64,000 nt of DNA from an uncultured Halomicronema sp. (lineage in GTDB: Bacteria; Cyanobacteriota; Cyanobacteriia; Phormidesmidales; Phormidesmidaceae). Location of the stretch: the NCBI GenBank assembly GCA_937899725.1, contig CALCCA010000122.1:1-64000 (forward strand), written 5' to 3'. A program made the position numbers and the translations under genes. Positions within the stretch are counted from its first letter, which is position 1, and every line of letters starts with the position of its first letter. The notes beneath the pieces were generated by a model, which had not been told where the DNA came from, made no database searches, and worked only from the letters and a program-made list of their open reading frames with translations. Of this stretch, positions 7,819 to 15,826 are shown piece by piece.

Positions 7819-9054
7819 GACAATACCTTTCTCTTGCGACTGCCATCAACAGAGCCTGCTACAGGCGTGCACTGAGCGCTATGGCCAGATCCCAGCACGT
7901 CTCTAGCGATGCCTATAAATTGTAGAAGAAAACGCATTTTCCGCCGTGTTTTCTCAAAACTCTTGCCCTTTACATCACTGGGGCCGGGTGTATCAGGGCG
8001 AACCCGTAAGAAGCTTGCAAAAGTTAACCGTGCCGCGCCAGAGCGATCGCCCCGCTGCCGGTGATCTTCAATGCTTGTTGATGGACTTATTTCAGATGCT
8101 AGACCCGAGACGACTAATCGTCCACAAGAACTCTCGTTGTCTACTCAATAGATGTGCTGTGGCCCCATACGGCTCGCTCGCTTGCCGATGCGGAACGCGC
8201 CTTTGCTCGTTATCTGAACACCTGAGGGTGGGGGCTCGACAATAGCGTCCCAGCTTGCCGGAGTAGGACGCTGGCCATCCGTCACCCAAAATTGCTGATA
8301 CCGGGGAAGACCATTGCACCGCAGATCCCTGAGCTACCTGCAGTGATATCTCCCGCTGCAGTGAGACCGTTGGCGACTGAGATTGACCGCAGCGACATTT
8401 TCTTTTGGAGTCTGTTGCTGCCTGCTCTCGGCCTGAGTGGGCGATCGCGTTGTCGGAACCAGTCGCTAGGACTAGTTCGCTCGAACTAAGTTTTTGGCAA
8501 AAGTAATCTTTGATACTGTTTTCTCGGGTTGCAGCGACAAAGTTTTTATGAGACGGCAAAAGCCTCTATTCAAGGGAGTTTCAGCTTTTTTATTGAGGTT
8601 TCCAGTCCGTAAAAATAAGCAAACTTAACAAAAGTTCAAGAATTCAATTTTGAGATTTTTCCCCTTCCACAGCTTGTCCACAGTTTCCCTGGCAGTTTCC
8701 ACAGGTTTTCCACAGGGGATAACCGCGTTCCCTGTATTTACACCCTGTCTGTGGATTACGGGCGAGGGCCATTCACCGTGAAATCTTTGAGATCTGCCGG
8801 TTGGGATGGTTCGATGACAACCGGTGGAAGCCTGATTGCCTCGTTCGTCAGTCCTGACTGAGGCTGTCTATCGGTTTTTTTGAGCATTGACAGCTCTGAG
8901 GAGATGTAGGCAGAATGATGCGACCGGAAGACATTGTGCCTGTGCAGGCAGTGAGCTGAACTCCCTTGTATGTAAGGTTGGGAGAGGCTACTGACTACAT
9001 TGAGGTGCTGCTTTTGGCTGTTTGCCTATGCCTATGGTGTCAAAGGAGGAATGG
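7819..9054. other. Gene-poor 1.2-kb region, candidate origin or DnaA locus
   Basis: Open frames of 100-155 codons exist on both strands around 7946-8559, but none gives a recognisable or protein-like sequence and they overlap each other. From ~8563 to 8660 the sequence becomes strongly A+T-rich, and it is followed by a run of DnaA-box-like nonamers (8663-8758). Divergent genes flank the region, which must also carry the promoter of the zinc-ribbon FHA gene. Confidence 0.5.
8663..8758 (+). other. Cluster of DnaA-box-like nonamers beside an A+T-rich block (candidate oriC)
   Basis: Nonamers ending in TCCACA occur at 8663-8671 (CCTTCCACA), 8674-8682 (TTGTCCACA), 8695-8703 (GTTTCCACA) and 8706-8714 (TTTTCCACA), with TAATCCACA on the minus strand at 8750-8758. 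Their starts are spaced 11, 21 and 11 bp apart, that is, one, two and one helical turns. The ~100 bp before them is A+T-rich and could be an unwinding element. From memory, TTTTCCACA is a usual cyanobacterial DnaA box. No dnaA or dnaN gene is adjacent, so a regulatory DnaA-binding cluster is the alternative. Confidence 0.55.
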
Positions 9055-9258
9055 ATGGGTGGCCCTATGGTTAGCTTGTTAGTGGAAGTTCCAGAGGAAC
9101 TTCATGAATCGCTTCAGTGTTATCTCGATGCGCATCCGGCTTGGAATCAGCAGCGGGCTTTTTGCGCCGCGCTGTCTCTGTTCCTCATGCAGAATGGCGG
9201 CGGCGATCGCCGAGTTAATCGGATTTACCTGGATACGCTGTTTGACTTCGCTGCTTAA
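9055..9258 (+). CDS. DUF2811 small protein
   Basis: A 67-residue protein whose core (SLLVEVPEELHESLQCYLD, then the PAWNQQRAFCAALSLFLMQN segment) matches my recollection of the cyanobacterial DUF2811 family, of unknown function. The helix-rich sequence resembles a small DNA-binding or dimerising fold, but nothing proves this. AAGGAGG at 9043-9049 lies 5 nt before the ATG at 9055 and decides the start; in-frame TTG/ATG codons at 9022-9034 would place the Shine-Dalgarno inside the gene. It is the first gene after the DnaA-box cluster. Confidence 0.8.
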   Translation: MGGPMVSLLVEVPEELHESLQCYLDAHPAWNQQRAFCAALSLFLMQNGGGDRRVNRIYLDTLFDFAA

Positions 9259-9601
9259 GTAGCGCCGATCAGGCGGGAGGGCTCAGTTCAGCTGGGACTC
9301 CCGCTGTTTGTTTTTTAGGGGGTAATTTTTGGCGACTGAGTCTTTTGTCGAATGCCTGTAAGGCCTGTTGGGGGTTGATGAAGGGGGATGAGTCGGGCTG
9401 GTGGGTGAGCCCTGTCACGGCTTCAAGCGCGGCTATTTGTAAATAACGGTTGACGCTCTCGCCGTTGCTGAGATGGGTTTGATAGGGTAGGCGAGCGCTA
9501 GAAAATTTGATACCGACTCAGACCGGTCAAGCGCGCTCAGGCTATCGGTAGAGCCGATTAGCCCATCCGCTTGATGCTGGTCTCAGGCTTACCCTTTAAC
9601 T
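9259..9601. other. Intergenic region between DUF2811 and the MFS gene
   Basis: About 343 bp. It contains the start-less minus-strand frame listed separately (9269-9517) and the promoter region of the MFS gene. No terminator or repeat is evident. Confidence 0.4.
9269..9517 (-). pseudogene. Open frame without a usual start codon, possible gene remnant
   Basis: Reading the minus strand from after a stop at 9518-9520 gives 82 codons to a TGA at 9269-9271 with a plausible, helix-forming protein sequence (for example SNGESVNRYLQIAALEAVTG and PQQALQAFDKRLSRQKLPPK). There is no in-frame ATG or TTG; a GTG lies only inside it. I do not recognise a family. It could be a decayed gene, a 5'-truncated gene, or chance. 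Confidence 0.25.
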
Positions 9602-10828
9602 ATGACCACTTCTTCTAACCGTCAAACTCATTCCCAGATTCTTTGGGCACAAGTGGGGGGATTAGCCCTCGTACAGGGGGCGATCGCTCTGATGTGGGTG
9701 ATCTATAACCTTTATTTAGTCGAGCTGCTGGCCCTGGTGGGGTTTTCTCGAGGGCTGGCGACGGCGCTACTCATTGTCGAAAATCTGCTGGCGATGGTGA
9801 TGGAACCGCTGATGGGCAGTTTCAGCGATCGCCTACAGCAGCAGTTGGGCACGCGCTTTCCCCTGGTGAGTTTGGGGGTGATTTTGGCGGCAGGTATCTT
9901 TATTGGTCTGCCCGTGATCGCTTTGGGGGGCTTGGCCCCGGCGCTCCGTTGGTTACTGCCACTCATGCTAGTGGCTTGGGCCTTGGCGATGACGGTGTTT
10001 CGCAGTCCGGCCATGTCGCTGCTGGGGCGCTATGCCTTTGGTACGCAGTTACCCCAGGCGGCCAGTATCTTGACGCTAGTGGGCGGCGTCGCCGGCGCCA
10101 TGGGGCCGTTAGCCAGCAGCCAACTTTTGAGCTGGGGACCAATCGTCGTCTTTAGTTTAGGCTCTGGGGTCTTGATTCTGGCCACTTTGGTGTTGCGCTG
10201 GTCGGCACCTGAGCCCCGCGTGGCCGCGCCGGCAGCTGAGGCGAGTGCGGAGCCCACGTCAGACTCAGCGGTGGCGTGGGCAGCCCTGCCGCCCATTTTT
10301 GGGGCTGGGGTCGGAGTGGCGCTCGGGTTTCGCTCGTTGATGATGCTATTTTCTCGAGTTCTCGACAGTCGAGTGGTTGATGGCAACTCGGCACTCGTGT
10401 TGGGGATGGTGTTTGTGTCGTTGGCGGTGACGGCGATTCCGGCGGGGGCGTTGGCCACGCGGCTCGGCAATCGGCGGGCCATGATTTTGGGGCTGGCGGG
10501 ACTGGCTTTTGTTTGCGTGGCGATTGGGGTGGTTAGCCGCAATGGCACTGCGATTACCCTGGCGATTTTGTTTGGGGCGGCCTTTAGTTTGGTGTCTAAC
10601 GGCACGATTCCCTTTGCGCTCTCGATGGTGCCGCCTCCCAAAGCGGGACTCGGCACTGGCATGTTTTTTAGTGGGGGGGCGGCCGCCTCATCGCTCTTTG
10701 GTACGGTGGCGGCATCCCTACAAGCGATGCCGTTGGGCATTTCCACCGCTGTCGGTGTTACCGCTTTGCTGCTTGCGGGAGGCTGTATTGCCGCCGCGCC
10801 CCGTCGCGCCGCCTCAGTTGCGTCCTAA
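9602..10828 (+). CDS. MFS transporter
   Basis: A 408-residue integral membrane protein with about 12 hydrophobic segments, including paired six-helix halves separated by a polar Ala/Glu-rich loop (about residues 205-225). An ENLLAMVMEPLMGSFSDRLQ segment after helix 2 corresponds to the conserved cytoplasmic loop (G-x-x-SDR) of the major facilitator superfamily, and LATRLGNRRAM is its counterpart in the second half. The substrate cannot be read from the sequence. ATG at 9602. The gene is convergent with the GST gene. Confidence 0.88.
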   Translation: MTTSSNRQTHSQILWAQVGGLALVQGAIALMWVIYNLYLVELLALVGFSRGLATALLIVENLLAMVMEPLMGSFSDRLQQQLGTRFPLVSLGVILAAGIFIGLPVIALGGLAPALRWLLPLMLVAWALAMTVFRSPAMSLLGRYAFGTQLPQAASILTLVGGVAGAMGPLASSQLLSWGPIVVFSLGSGVLILATLVLRWSAPEPRVAAPAAEASAEPTSDSAVAWAALPPIFGAGVGVALGFRSLMMLFSRVLDSRVVDGNSALVLGMVFVSLAVTAIPAGALATRLGNRRAMILGLAGLAFVCVAIGVVSRNGTAITLAILFGAAFSLVSNGTIPFALSMVPPPKAGLGTGMFFSGGAAASSLFGTVAASLQAMPLGISTAVGVTALLLAGGCIAAAPRRAASVAS

Positions 10829-10965
10829 GGCCGTTTACCGGCTAGTGATGAACAACTTCATCCGGCCAAAACCGATCGCAACAGGTCCATCAAGGGGGCT
10901 TCTCTGTTCTTTATCTCCCCGGCGTGGCCCAGATTCTCTTGAGAGTCCGGTGACTGAGCATGGGT

Positions 10966-11640
10966 TTAAGCCTTCGCTATTTGCCGCTGTTGCCGCTTCA
11001 CCATTAGGGTGATCCAGCGTTGCCATGCGGCTAAAGACGCGGCATCGGGGTCAGTTTGCTGCCAGGCCGTTCTCTGTGTCAGGCGATCGCACCAGGCACC
11101 GAGCGACGGATAGGCTTGCAAGTTCACGCCCAGTCGCGTCATCAAGGGCAGAGCCGCGCCCGCCGTAACATCCGCCAGCGACAAGCGATCGCCGCCAAAA
11201 TAATCGTCCGTGCCCAGTCGCGCTGTCAAAAAAGTCAGCACGGTGTCGAGCTTGGGGGGAATAGTTGGGTCGGCCTTGGATTGGGCAGAGTCAGCGTTGG
11301 AGAACACTAGCCCTGGCAACTGGGGCATTAATTCGTTGGCAATCACAAGCTGCACCATTTTCATACGGGCGATCGCGGCTGGATTAGTCGGAGATAGCGC
11401 CGGAGTCGGAAATTTGGCTTCTAAATAGTCCAAAATTGCGAACGACTCTAAAATTTGCAGGTCGCCATCGACCATGACGGGCACATGGTGAAAGGGATTA
11501 AGCGCCAGATAGTCGGGCTTGAGATTTTCGCGATTTTTTAGATCAACGAGTACAGGCTCAAAGGCGATCGCTTTTTCTAACATCGCTAGCCAGACCCGGC
11601 GAGCGATGGGCGAGAGGGGATGGTAGTAAAACTTCAGCAT
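10966..11640 (-). CDS. Glutathione S-transferase family protein
   Basis: A 224-residue cytosolic GST-type protein. The N-terminal thioredoxin-like domain (1-80) has the Ser-containing active-site loop YYHPLSPIARRVW, the cis-Pro segment HVPVMVDG and the glutathione-binding ESFAILDYLE. The C-terminal helical domain (90-210) has the LSLADVTAGA N-capping motif. The enzyme conjugates or reduces electrophiles with glutathione; its own substrate is unknown. A GAAACCGATCGGTC palindrome lies ~31 bp before the ATG and is an exact inverted copy of one before the neighbouring tetR gene, so TetR control of this gene is likely. Confidence 0.9.
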   Translation of the reverse strand: MLKFYYHPLSPIARRVWLAMLEKAIAFEPVLVDLKNRENLKPDYLALNPFHHVPVMVDGDLQILESFAILDYLEAKFPTPALSPTNPAAIARMKMVQLVIANELMPQLPGLVFSNADSAQSKADPTIPPKLDTVLTFLTARLGTDDYFGGDRLSLADVTAGAALPLMTRLGVNLQAYPSLGAWCDRLTQRTAWQQTDPDAASLAAWQRWITLMVKRQQRQIAKA

Positions 11641-11670
11641 ACAGACTCCAGAGATAACTATGAGCTAGAA

Positions 11671-11684
11671 GAAACCGATCGGTC
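11671..11684. promoter_or_regulatory. Putative TetR operator upstream of the GST gene
   Basis: GAAACCGATCGGTC, with a perfect 10-bp palindrome ACCGATCGGT at 11674-11683, lies 31-44 bp upstream of the GST start. The same 14 bases occur in reverse complement at 12341-12354, directly upstream of the tetR start. Confidence 0.75.
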
Positions 11685-11736
11685 TTTTTTGGGGCAAATA
11701 AAAAACGCGGTAGAACTAGGGGATTCAGAGGAGCGA

Positions 11737-12333
11737 TCACAGAGGGGCGTGGAGACTATCTATATAGATATTGAGATGCGTTTTAGCTCGGTCTAAGTGG
11801 GTGCGATCGCCATATAGCTTGGCGAGCATCAACGCCCCTTCTAGAGTCGCGATCATGATCGTGGCGACGGCATCGGCATCGGTTGACGGCACCAATTCCC
11901 CAGTCTTGATGCCTTTTTGAGTAATCCGTCTGATCAAATAGCGCCAATCATCCATGGCCTGTTGCGCGCGTGCCCTCAGGGCGGGATGGGCATCGTCGCT
12001 GTCGATCGCCGTATTCATCAATGGACAGCCACCCCAGGCCGAGATGGCCTCAAAACTGTCAGCAAACGCTGCCACAATTGCCTGTAGCTTCTCGCTGCTG
12101 CCCTGCTTGCCTTTCAGCGCTCTGACGTGGCGTCGGCTAGCAAGTCGGATACTGTAGTCAAACGCCGCGATCGCTAATTCATCTTTACTGACAAAGTGGT
12201 TGTAAATGCCTCCTTTCTCTAGGCCAGTGGCGGTCATCAGCTCCGCCATTGAAGCGCCTGCATAGCCACGCTGATTGAACAGCTGCGCCGCTTTTTCGAT
12301 GATGTGCCCGCGAGTTCGGGCTGCTTTAGACAT
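11737..12333 (-). CDS. TetR family transcriptional regulator
   Basis: A 198-residue TetR-type repressor. The N-terminal helix-turn-helix is TRGHIIEKAAQLFNQRGYAG followed by ASMAELMTATGLEKGGIYNHF (about residues 7-50); the C-terminal ligand domain contains AWGGCPLMNTAIDSDDAHP. This ligand domain resembles that of AcrR/NemR-like regulators that sense toxic compounds. I chose the ATG at 12333 because the operator-like palindrome 12341-12354 lies just upstream of it and would otherwise be inside the gene. It sits just upstream of the GST gene on the same strand and probably represses both itself and GST. Confidence 0.9.
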   Translation of the reverse strand: MSKAARTRGHIIEKAAQLFNQRGYAGASMAELMTATGLEKGGIYNHFVSKDELAIAAFDYSIRLASRRHVRALKGKQGSSEKLQAIVAAFADSFEAISAWGGCPLMNTAIDSDDAHPALRARAQQAMDDWRYLIRRITQKGIKTGELVPSTDADAVATIMIATLEGALMLAKLYGDRTHLDRAKTHLNIYIDSLHAPL

Positions 12334-12340
12334 GTGAACA

Positions 12341-12354
12341 GACCGATCGGTTTC
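12341..12354. promoter_or_regulatory. Putative TetR autoregulatory operator
   Basis: GACCGATCGGTTTC, 7 bp upstream of the tetR ATG, is the exact reverse complement of 11671-11684 before the GST gene, with the palindromic core ACCGATCGGT at 12342-12351. The position suits autorepression. Confidence 0.78.
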
Positions 12355-12386
12355 TTTGTTCATCACCATAACCGAAAAAAGGTAAA

Positions 12387-12541
12387 ACTCCGCATTCCTG
12401 ATGCCGCACTCCGCATTCAAATTCCGTAGGGCGATTCTCCGAGCAGCTGCTGCGCGTCTAGTATTCTTCCTGCAGCGGACTCCGATCGCTCAATTCCGCA
12501 TTCCGCATTCCCAACTTCGAATTCAAAACTTCGCATTCATC
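12387..12541. repeat. Two heptanucleotide (STRR-like) repeat arrays
   Basis: 7-bp tandem units occur at 12387-12421 (ACTCCGC, ATTCCTG, ATGCCGC, ACTCCGC, ATTCAAA) and at 12493-12541 (ATTCCGC twice, then ATTCCCA, ACTTCGA, ATTCAAA, ACTTCGC, ATTCATC). They resemble the short tandemly repeated repetitive sequences of cyanobacteria. The second array encodes part of the C-terminal tail of the DUF1361 protein. Confidence 0.75.
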
Positions 12542-13402
12542 CAAATAAAGTGGATCGAGTCCCTGTCGGGCATAGTGCATCCGTAATTTGAGGCCCAGCG
12601 TAATTTGCTTCATCCCCCAATACAGCCCTGCCACAATCATGAAGGTGACGACAATGACGGCAAGGGGTCGTCTTGACGTCAATGTGTTGAGAGTGATTGC
12701 CAGCACACTGGTGGGGTCAATTAAGATATCCCAGCTGTTGAGGCGAATAAAGCGTCCGAGGTAGATCCCAAATGCACAAAGGGCATGCAGCGTGAGTTCT
12801 ACCGGCACGATTAACCGACTCAGTGCTCGGGCCTTGAGGAAATAGTTCACGTTTAAGAGCGCGATGACGTAGGCTTCAAACCCCAGCACAATCGCACAGA
12901 AATGCAGCGGGATAAACACGAGGGCGATGATCCAAACGGGGGTTTCGCCATAACTCGTGCCGCGAATCAGGTGAATGATATCGGTTAAAACGTAAGGCGC
13001 ATTGGGTAAAAAGGCCATGAACACCGCGAGCCACGCCCACCACTGCCCTAGTTTTGCGATGTCGGCTCGTCGCGATAGCCATCGGCTCACCGCCAGCGCG
13101 ATCACAACGACGAGCGCCAGCCCCGCTAACTGCAGCATCACTTCGCTATTGCCAGACCGCAGGCTCCGCCAGCTGCCGGCCAGAGACTGGCTCACTCGGG
13201 GCAACCGTGCTCGCAGGCTGATGACGCCGATCAGCGCCGTAATGAAACAAGCGGGGACAAACCATGGCGACGAGGCATCGCGTCGCCGGAATAGTTTGAA
13301 ACTTAGCAGCAAAGGTACGAAGGCCAAAAACAAATTCCACAGAATCCAACCGCTGTAAACGTTGTTGAGGCTCTGCAAAAGGTCGAGCATGAGCGATCGC
13401 AT
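12458..13402 (-). CDS. DUF1361 integral membrane protein
   Basis: A 314-residue membrane protein with about eight hydrophobic segments. The pattern WLAVFMAFLPNAPYVLTDIIH and the following aromatic-rich membrane segments match DUF1361 as I remember it; its function is unknown. The last ~20 residues are encoded by a heptanucleotide repeat array and look like a late addition to the gene. ATG at 13402; a second ATG at 13390 and a TTG at 13411 are alternatives. It lies upstream of tetR on the same strand but 125 bp away. Confidence 0.8.
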   Translation of the reverse strand: MRSLMLDLLQSLNNVYSGWILWNLFLAFVPLLLSFKLFRRRDASSPWFVPACFITALIGVISLRARLPRVSQSLAGSWRSLRSGNSEVMLQLAGLALVVVIALAVSRWLSRRADIAKLGQWWAWLAVFMAFLPNAPYVLTDIIHLIRGTSYGETPVWIIALVFIPLHFCAIVLGFEAYVIALLNVNYFLKARALSRLIVPVELTLHALCAFGIYLGRFIRLNSWDILIDPTSVLAITLNTLTSRRPLAVIVVTFMIVAGLYWGMKQITLGLKLRMHYARQGLDPLYLDECEVLNSKLGMRNAELSDRSPLQEEY

Positions 13403-13670
13403 GGCAGCCAACAGAATGAAAATGTCGTCTTCATCACTCTAGTTGCTGCATTTTGAGATGGGGCGATCGCCCCACCTTTTCCGACCATTCCGGACGGGCA
13501 GCCATGGCGGATCAGCCTCTTGCCCAAAGAGATAATTGGGTTCCCTCAATGCCTCGCCCTTCTGATTTAACTCTGTTACATTTCTTCAGGGTTTATCTCT
13601 GATCGAAATCAAAAGACCCGCATCGCCTAAACACCTTTTATGCTCAAAACGAACACACGAAGGTGGCGGT

Positions 13671-14888
13671 ATGGGTAAGAAACGCAGGCGCGGCAAAACT
13701 CGGCTGGGCAAACCGACACGGAACCCCGTGCAAGGCAAACTCCCGTTTATGAATGGCGAGTCGGACGAAGCAGAAATCAGCCTGCTGGACTACAACTATG
13801 ATGCGCCGGGGAGCATTCCCGGCACGCTCAATATTCCCGACGATGCCGAACCCACAGAGCTGGCCTTTATTAGTTTTGATGCCGATCAGGCCGTGCGCAA
13901 AAAGTTGCAGTCGCCAGAAGAATGTTTGCCCTATCTAGAGCAAAACATGGTGGCTTGGCTCGACGTCAGGGGGTTAGGCACTGAGGCGATCTTGCAGCAG
14001 ATTGGCAGCACCTTTCGCCTGCATCCTCTCGTGCTAGAGGATGTGGTAAATGTACCTCAGCGGCCCAAGCTGGAATTTTATGAAGATCATCTGTTGATGA
14101 TTGTGCATATGGTGCGCCCGTCTAAAAAGGGGCATGGCTTTAGTCCAGAGCAGGTGGGCTTCATCATTCGCCATCACGTGCTGCTCACCCTGCAAGAGGA
14201 AAGCTTGTGGGACTGCTTTGACCCGGTGCGCGATCGCATTCAGCGCAACTTGGGGTTTGTGCGCCAGCGGGGGGCCGGATATTTGGCCTACACTCTGCTG
14301 GATAATATTGTGGACGGCTATTTTCCGGTTTTAGAGCAGTACGGCGAATATATTGAAGAGCTGGAAGAAGAAGTCGTGATGCGTCCCAGCCGCAAAACCT
14401 TGGAAAAGATTCATGACTTGCGCCGCGAGCTGCTAATGCTGCGTCGCTATATCTGGCCCCAGCGCACGGTGATTAACACTCTGATTCGCGATGGCAGCGA
14501 CTTTTTGACCCAAGAAAATCGCATCTATTTGCAAGATGTTTATGACCACATCATTCAGATCTTGGACATCTTAGAGACCTATCGTGAGGTGTCGTCGAGC
14601 CTGATGGATGTATATTTATCGTCGGTCAGCAACCGGATGAACGATGTGATGAAGCTTCTCACGGTAATTTCCACTATCTTTATTCCCCTAACCTTTATTG
14701 CCGGGGTGTATGGCATGAATTTCAACCACAGTGCATCGCCCTTCAATATGCCAGAACTCGACTGGTACTGGGGCTATCCGCTGTGTTTGGGCGTGATGGC
14801 GGCCATCTCAATCATTTTGGTAGTCTTTTTCTGGCGACAGGGCTGGTTCGAAAACTTTGCCGCACCGCCGCCCGAAAGTGATGCTTGA
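13671..14888 (+). CDS. corA: CorA-type magnesium/cobalt transporter
   Basis: A 405-residue divalent-cation channel of the inner membrane. The long soluble N-terminal part ends in a coiled-coil region (HDLRRELLMLRRYIWPQRTV onward). Two membrane helices follow, and the selectivity motif YGMNF (GMN at 348-350) closes the first. The extracellular loop after GMN and the C-terminal FFWRQGWFE are typical of the family. The first ~35 residues are a basic extension. ATG at 13671, with an AAGGTGG Shine-Dalgarno just upstream. Mg uptake is the default assignment; Co or Ni transport is possible. Confidence 0.93.
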   Translation: MGKKRRRGKTRLGKPTRNPVQGKLPFMNGESDEAEISLLDYNYDAPGSIPGTLNIPDDAEPTELAFISFDADQAVRKKLQSPEECLPYLEQNMVAWLDVRGLGTEAILQQIGSTFRLHPLVLEDVVNVPQRPKLEFYEDHLLMIVHMVRPSKKGHGFSPEQVGFIIRHHVLLTLQEESLWDCFDPVRDRIQRNLGFVRQRGAGYLAYTLLDNIVDGYFPVLEQYGEYIEELEEEVVMRPSRKTLEKIHDLRRELLMLRRYIWPQRTVINTLIRDGSDFLTQENRIYLQDVYDHIIQILDILETYREVSSSLMDVYLSSVSNRMNDVMKLLTVISTIFIPLTFIAGVYGMNFNHSASPFNMPELDWYWGYPLCLGVMAAISIILVVFFWRQGWFENFAAPPPESDA

Positions 14889-14914
14889 GCGATCGCAGCC
14901 TCGCCCCTTAAGAC

Positions 14915-14967
14915 GTGGCTCAAAAATAGCGTCTTGAGTAGGGGCTTGGCACTGAAACCCCTGCAGA
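14915..14967 (-). repeat. Dispersed repeat family 2, copy B
   Basis: About 53 bp downstream of corA that aligns with the reverse complement of 1416-1471. Shared blocks are GCTCAAAA-ATAGCGT, then GTAGGG, TTTGGCA/CTTGGCACTG and CCC-T-CAGA. Here the hairpin arm is degenerate (GTAGGGG with CCCCT). Confidence 0.6.
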
Positions 14968-15163
14968 AAATTGTCTGTCTTGGGGATATCGGTTAAGCGC
15001 CAAGCCCTGAACGGGAGACCCTTGTGCTCGGAAGCGTCTCTTGACTTTCTCAGCGTTCTGATTGATGACAATCGCTCACCAGTTTCCCCAGCCTGCTTAA
15101 TCAGCTGCAGTGATACGATGGCGATGACTTTTGCCCCATCCTCCTTCTACCCTGCCAACCTTC

Positions 15164-15676
15164 ATGGATCTCAAGCAGCTGATTCGCGAAATTCCTGACT
15201 TTCCTAAACCGGGAATTTCCTTTAAAGACATCACGACCTTGTTGGGCAATCCAGCGGCCCTCAAACATACGCTCGATTTGTTAGAGACGCAGTGTCTGGC
15301 AATGCGCCCTGACTATGTGGTCGGCATTGAGTCGAGGGGATTTATTTTTGGCATGCCTTTGGCCGATCGCTTAAATGTCGGCTTTGCGCCGGTGCGTAAG
15401 CCTGGCAAGTTACCCGGCCCGACTCACTCAGCCGCCTACGCGCTGGAATATGGCTCCGACCAGCTCGAATTGCATCAGGATGCGTTTGCGCCCGGCAGTC
15501 GCGTCGTGGTGGTGGATGACCTGATCGCGACAGGGGGCACGGCGCTGGCCACTGCTGAGCTAATTCAAAAAACGGATGCGGTGCTGGCGGGCTTTGGCTT
15601 TGTGGTAGAGCTAGCCGATTTGAGCGGGCGTAAGAAGCTGCCCGAAGTCCCCATTATTAGCCTGGTGCAATACTAG
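15164..15676 (+). CDS. apt: Adenine phosphoribosyltransferase
   Basis: Converts adenine and PRPP to AMP in purine salvage, in the cytoplasm. The 170 residues are the standard length. [15 protein letters not shown] near the N terminus is diagnostic for Apt, and the PRPP-binding loop [13 protein letters not shown] is at 115-127. The ATG at 15164 starts at the family's usual [14 protein letters not shown]; a TTG at 15131 would add 11 residues but is unlikely. Confidence 0.96.
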   Translation: MDLKQLIREIPDFPKPGISFKDITTLLGNPAALKHTLDLLETQCLAMRPDYVVGIESRGFIFGMPLADRLNVGFAPVRKPGKLPGPTHSAAYALEYGSDQLELHQDAFAPGSRVVVVDDLIATGGTALATAELIQKTDAVLAGFGFVVELADLSGRKKLPEVPIISLVQY

Positions 15677-15799
15677 AGCGCGTCATCTACTCACAGCTAA
15701 AACTTTTGAGTCAGCCGTGACCGCGATCGCCCTCAGCTAGAGCTTGCAACCAATTTGGCCAGTCATACATTCCCTAATCATGACGACAGGTTCTAATAT

Positions 15800-15820
15800 G
15801 GGGGGCATTACCCCCTTTTT
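15800..15820 (+). terminator. G5/C5 hairpin with T-run, ending 6 nt before a start codon
   Basis: GGGGG (15801-15805), CATTA loop, CCCCC (15811-15815) and five T form a short intrinsic-terminator-like hairpin 125 bp after apt. It ends only 6 nt before the ATG of the permease gene, so it could also cover that gene's ribosome-binding region or act as an attenuator. Confidence 0.55.
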
Positions 15821-15826
15821 AGTCGT

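Noticed and set aside
7946-8559. Overlapping 100-155-codon frames on both strands
   Set aside because: Sequences are low in hydrophobic core, rich in Arg and Ser, and unlike any family; they overlap each other in a region better explained as non-coding.
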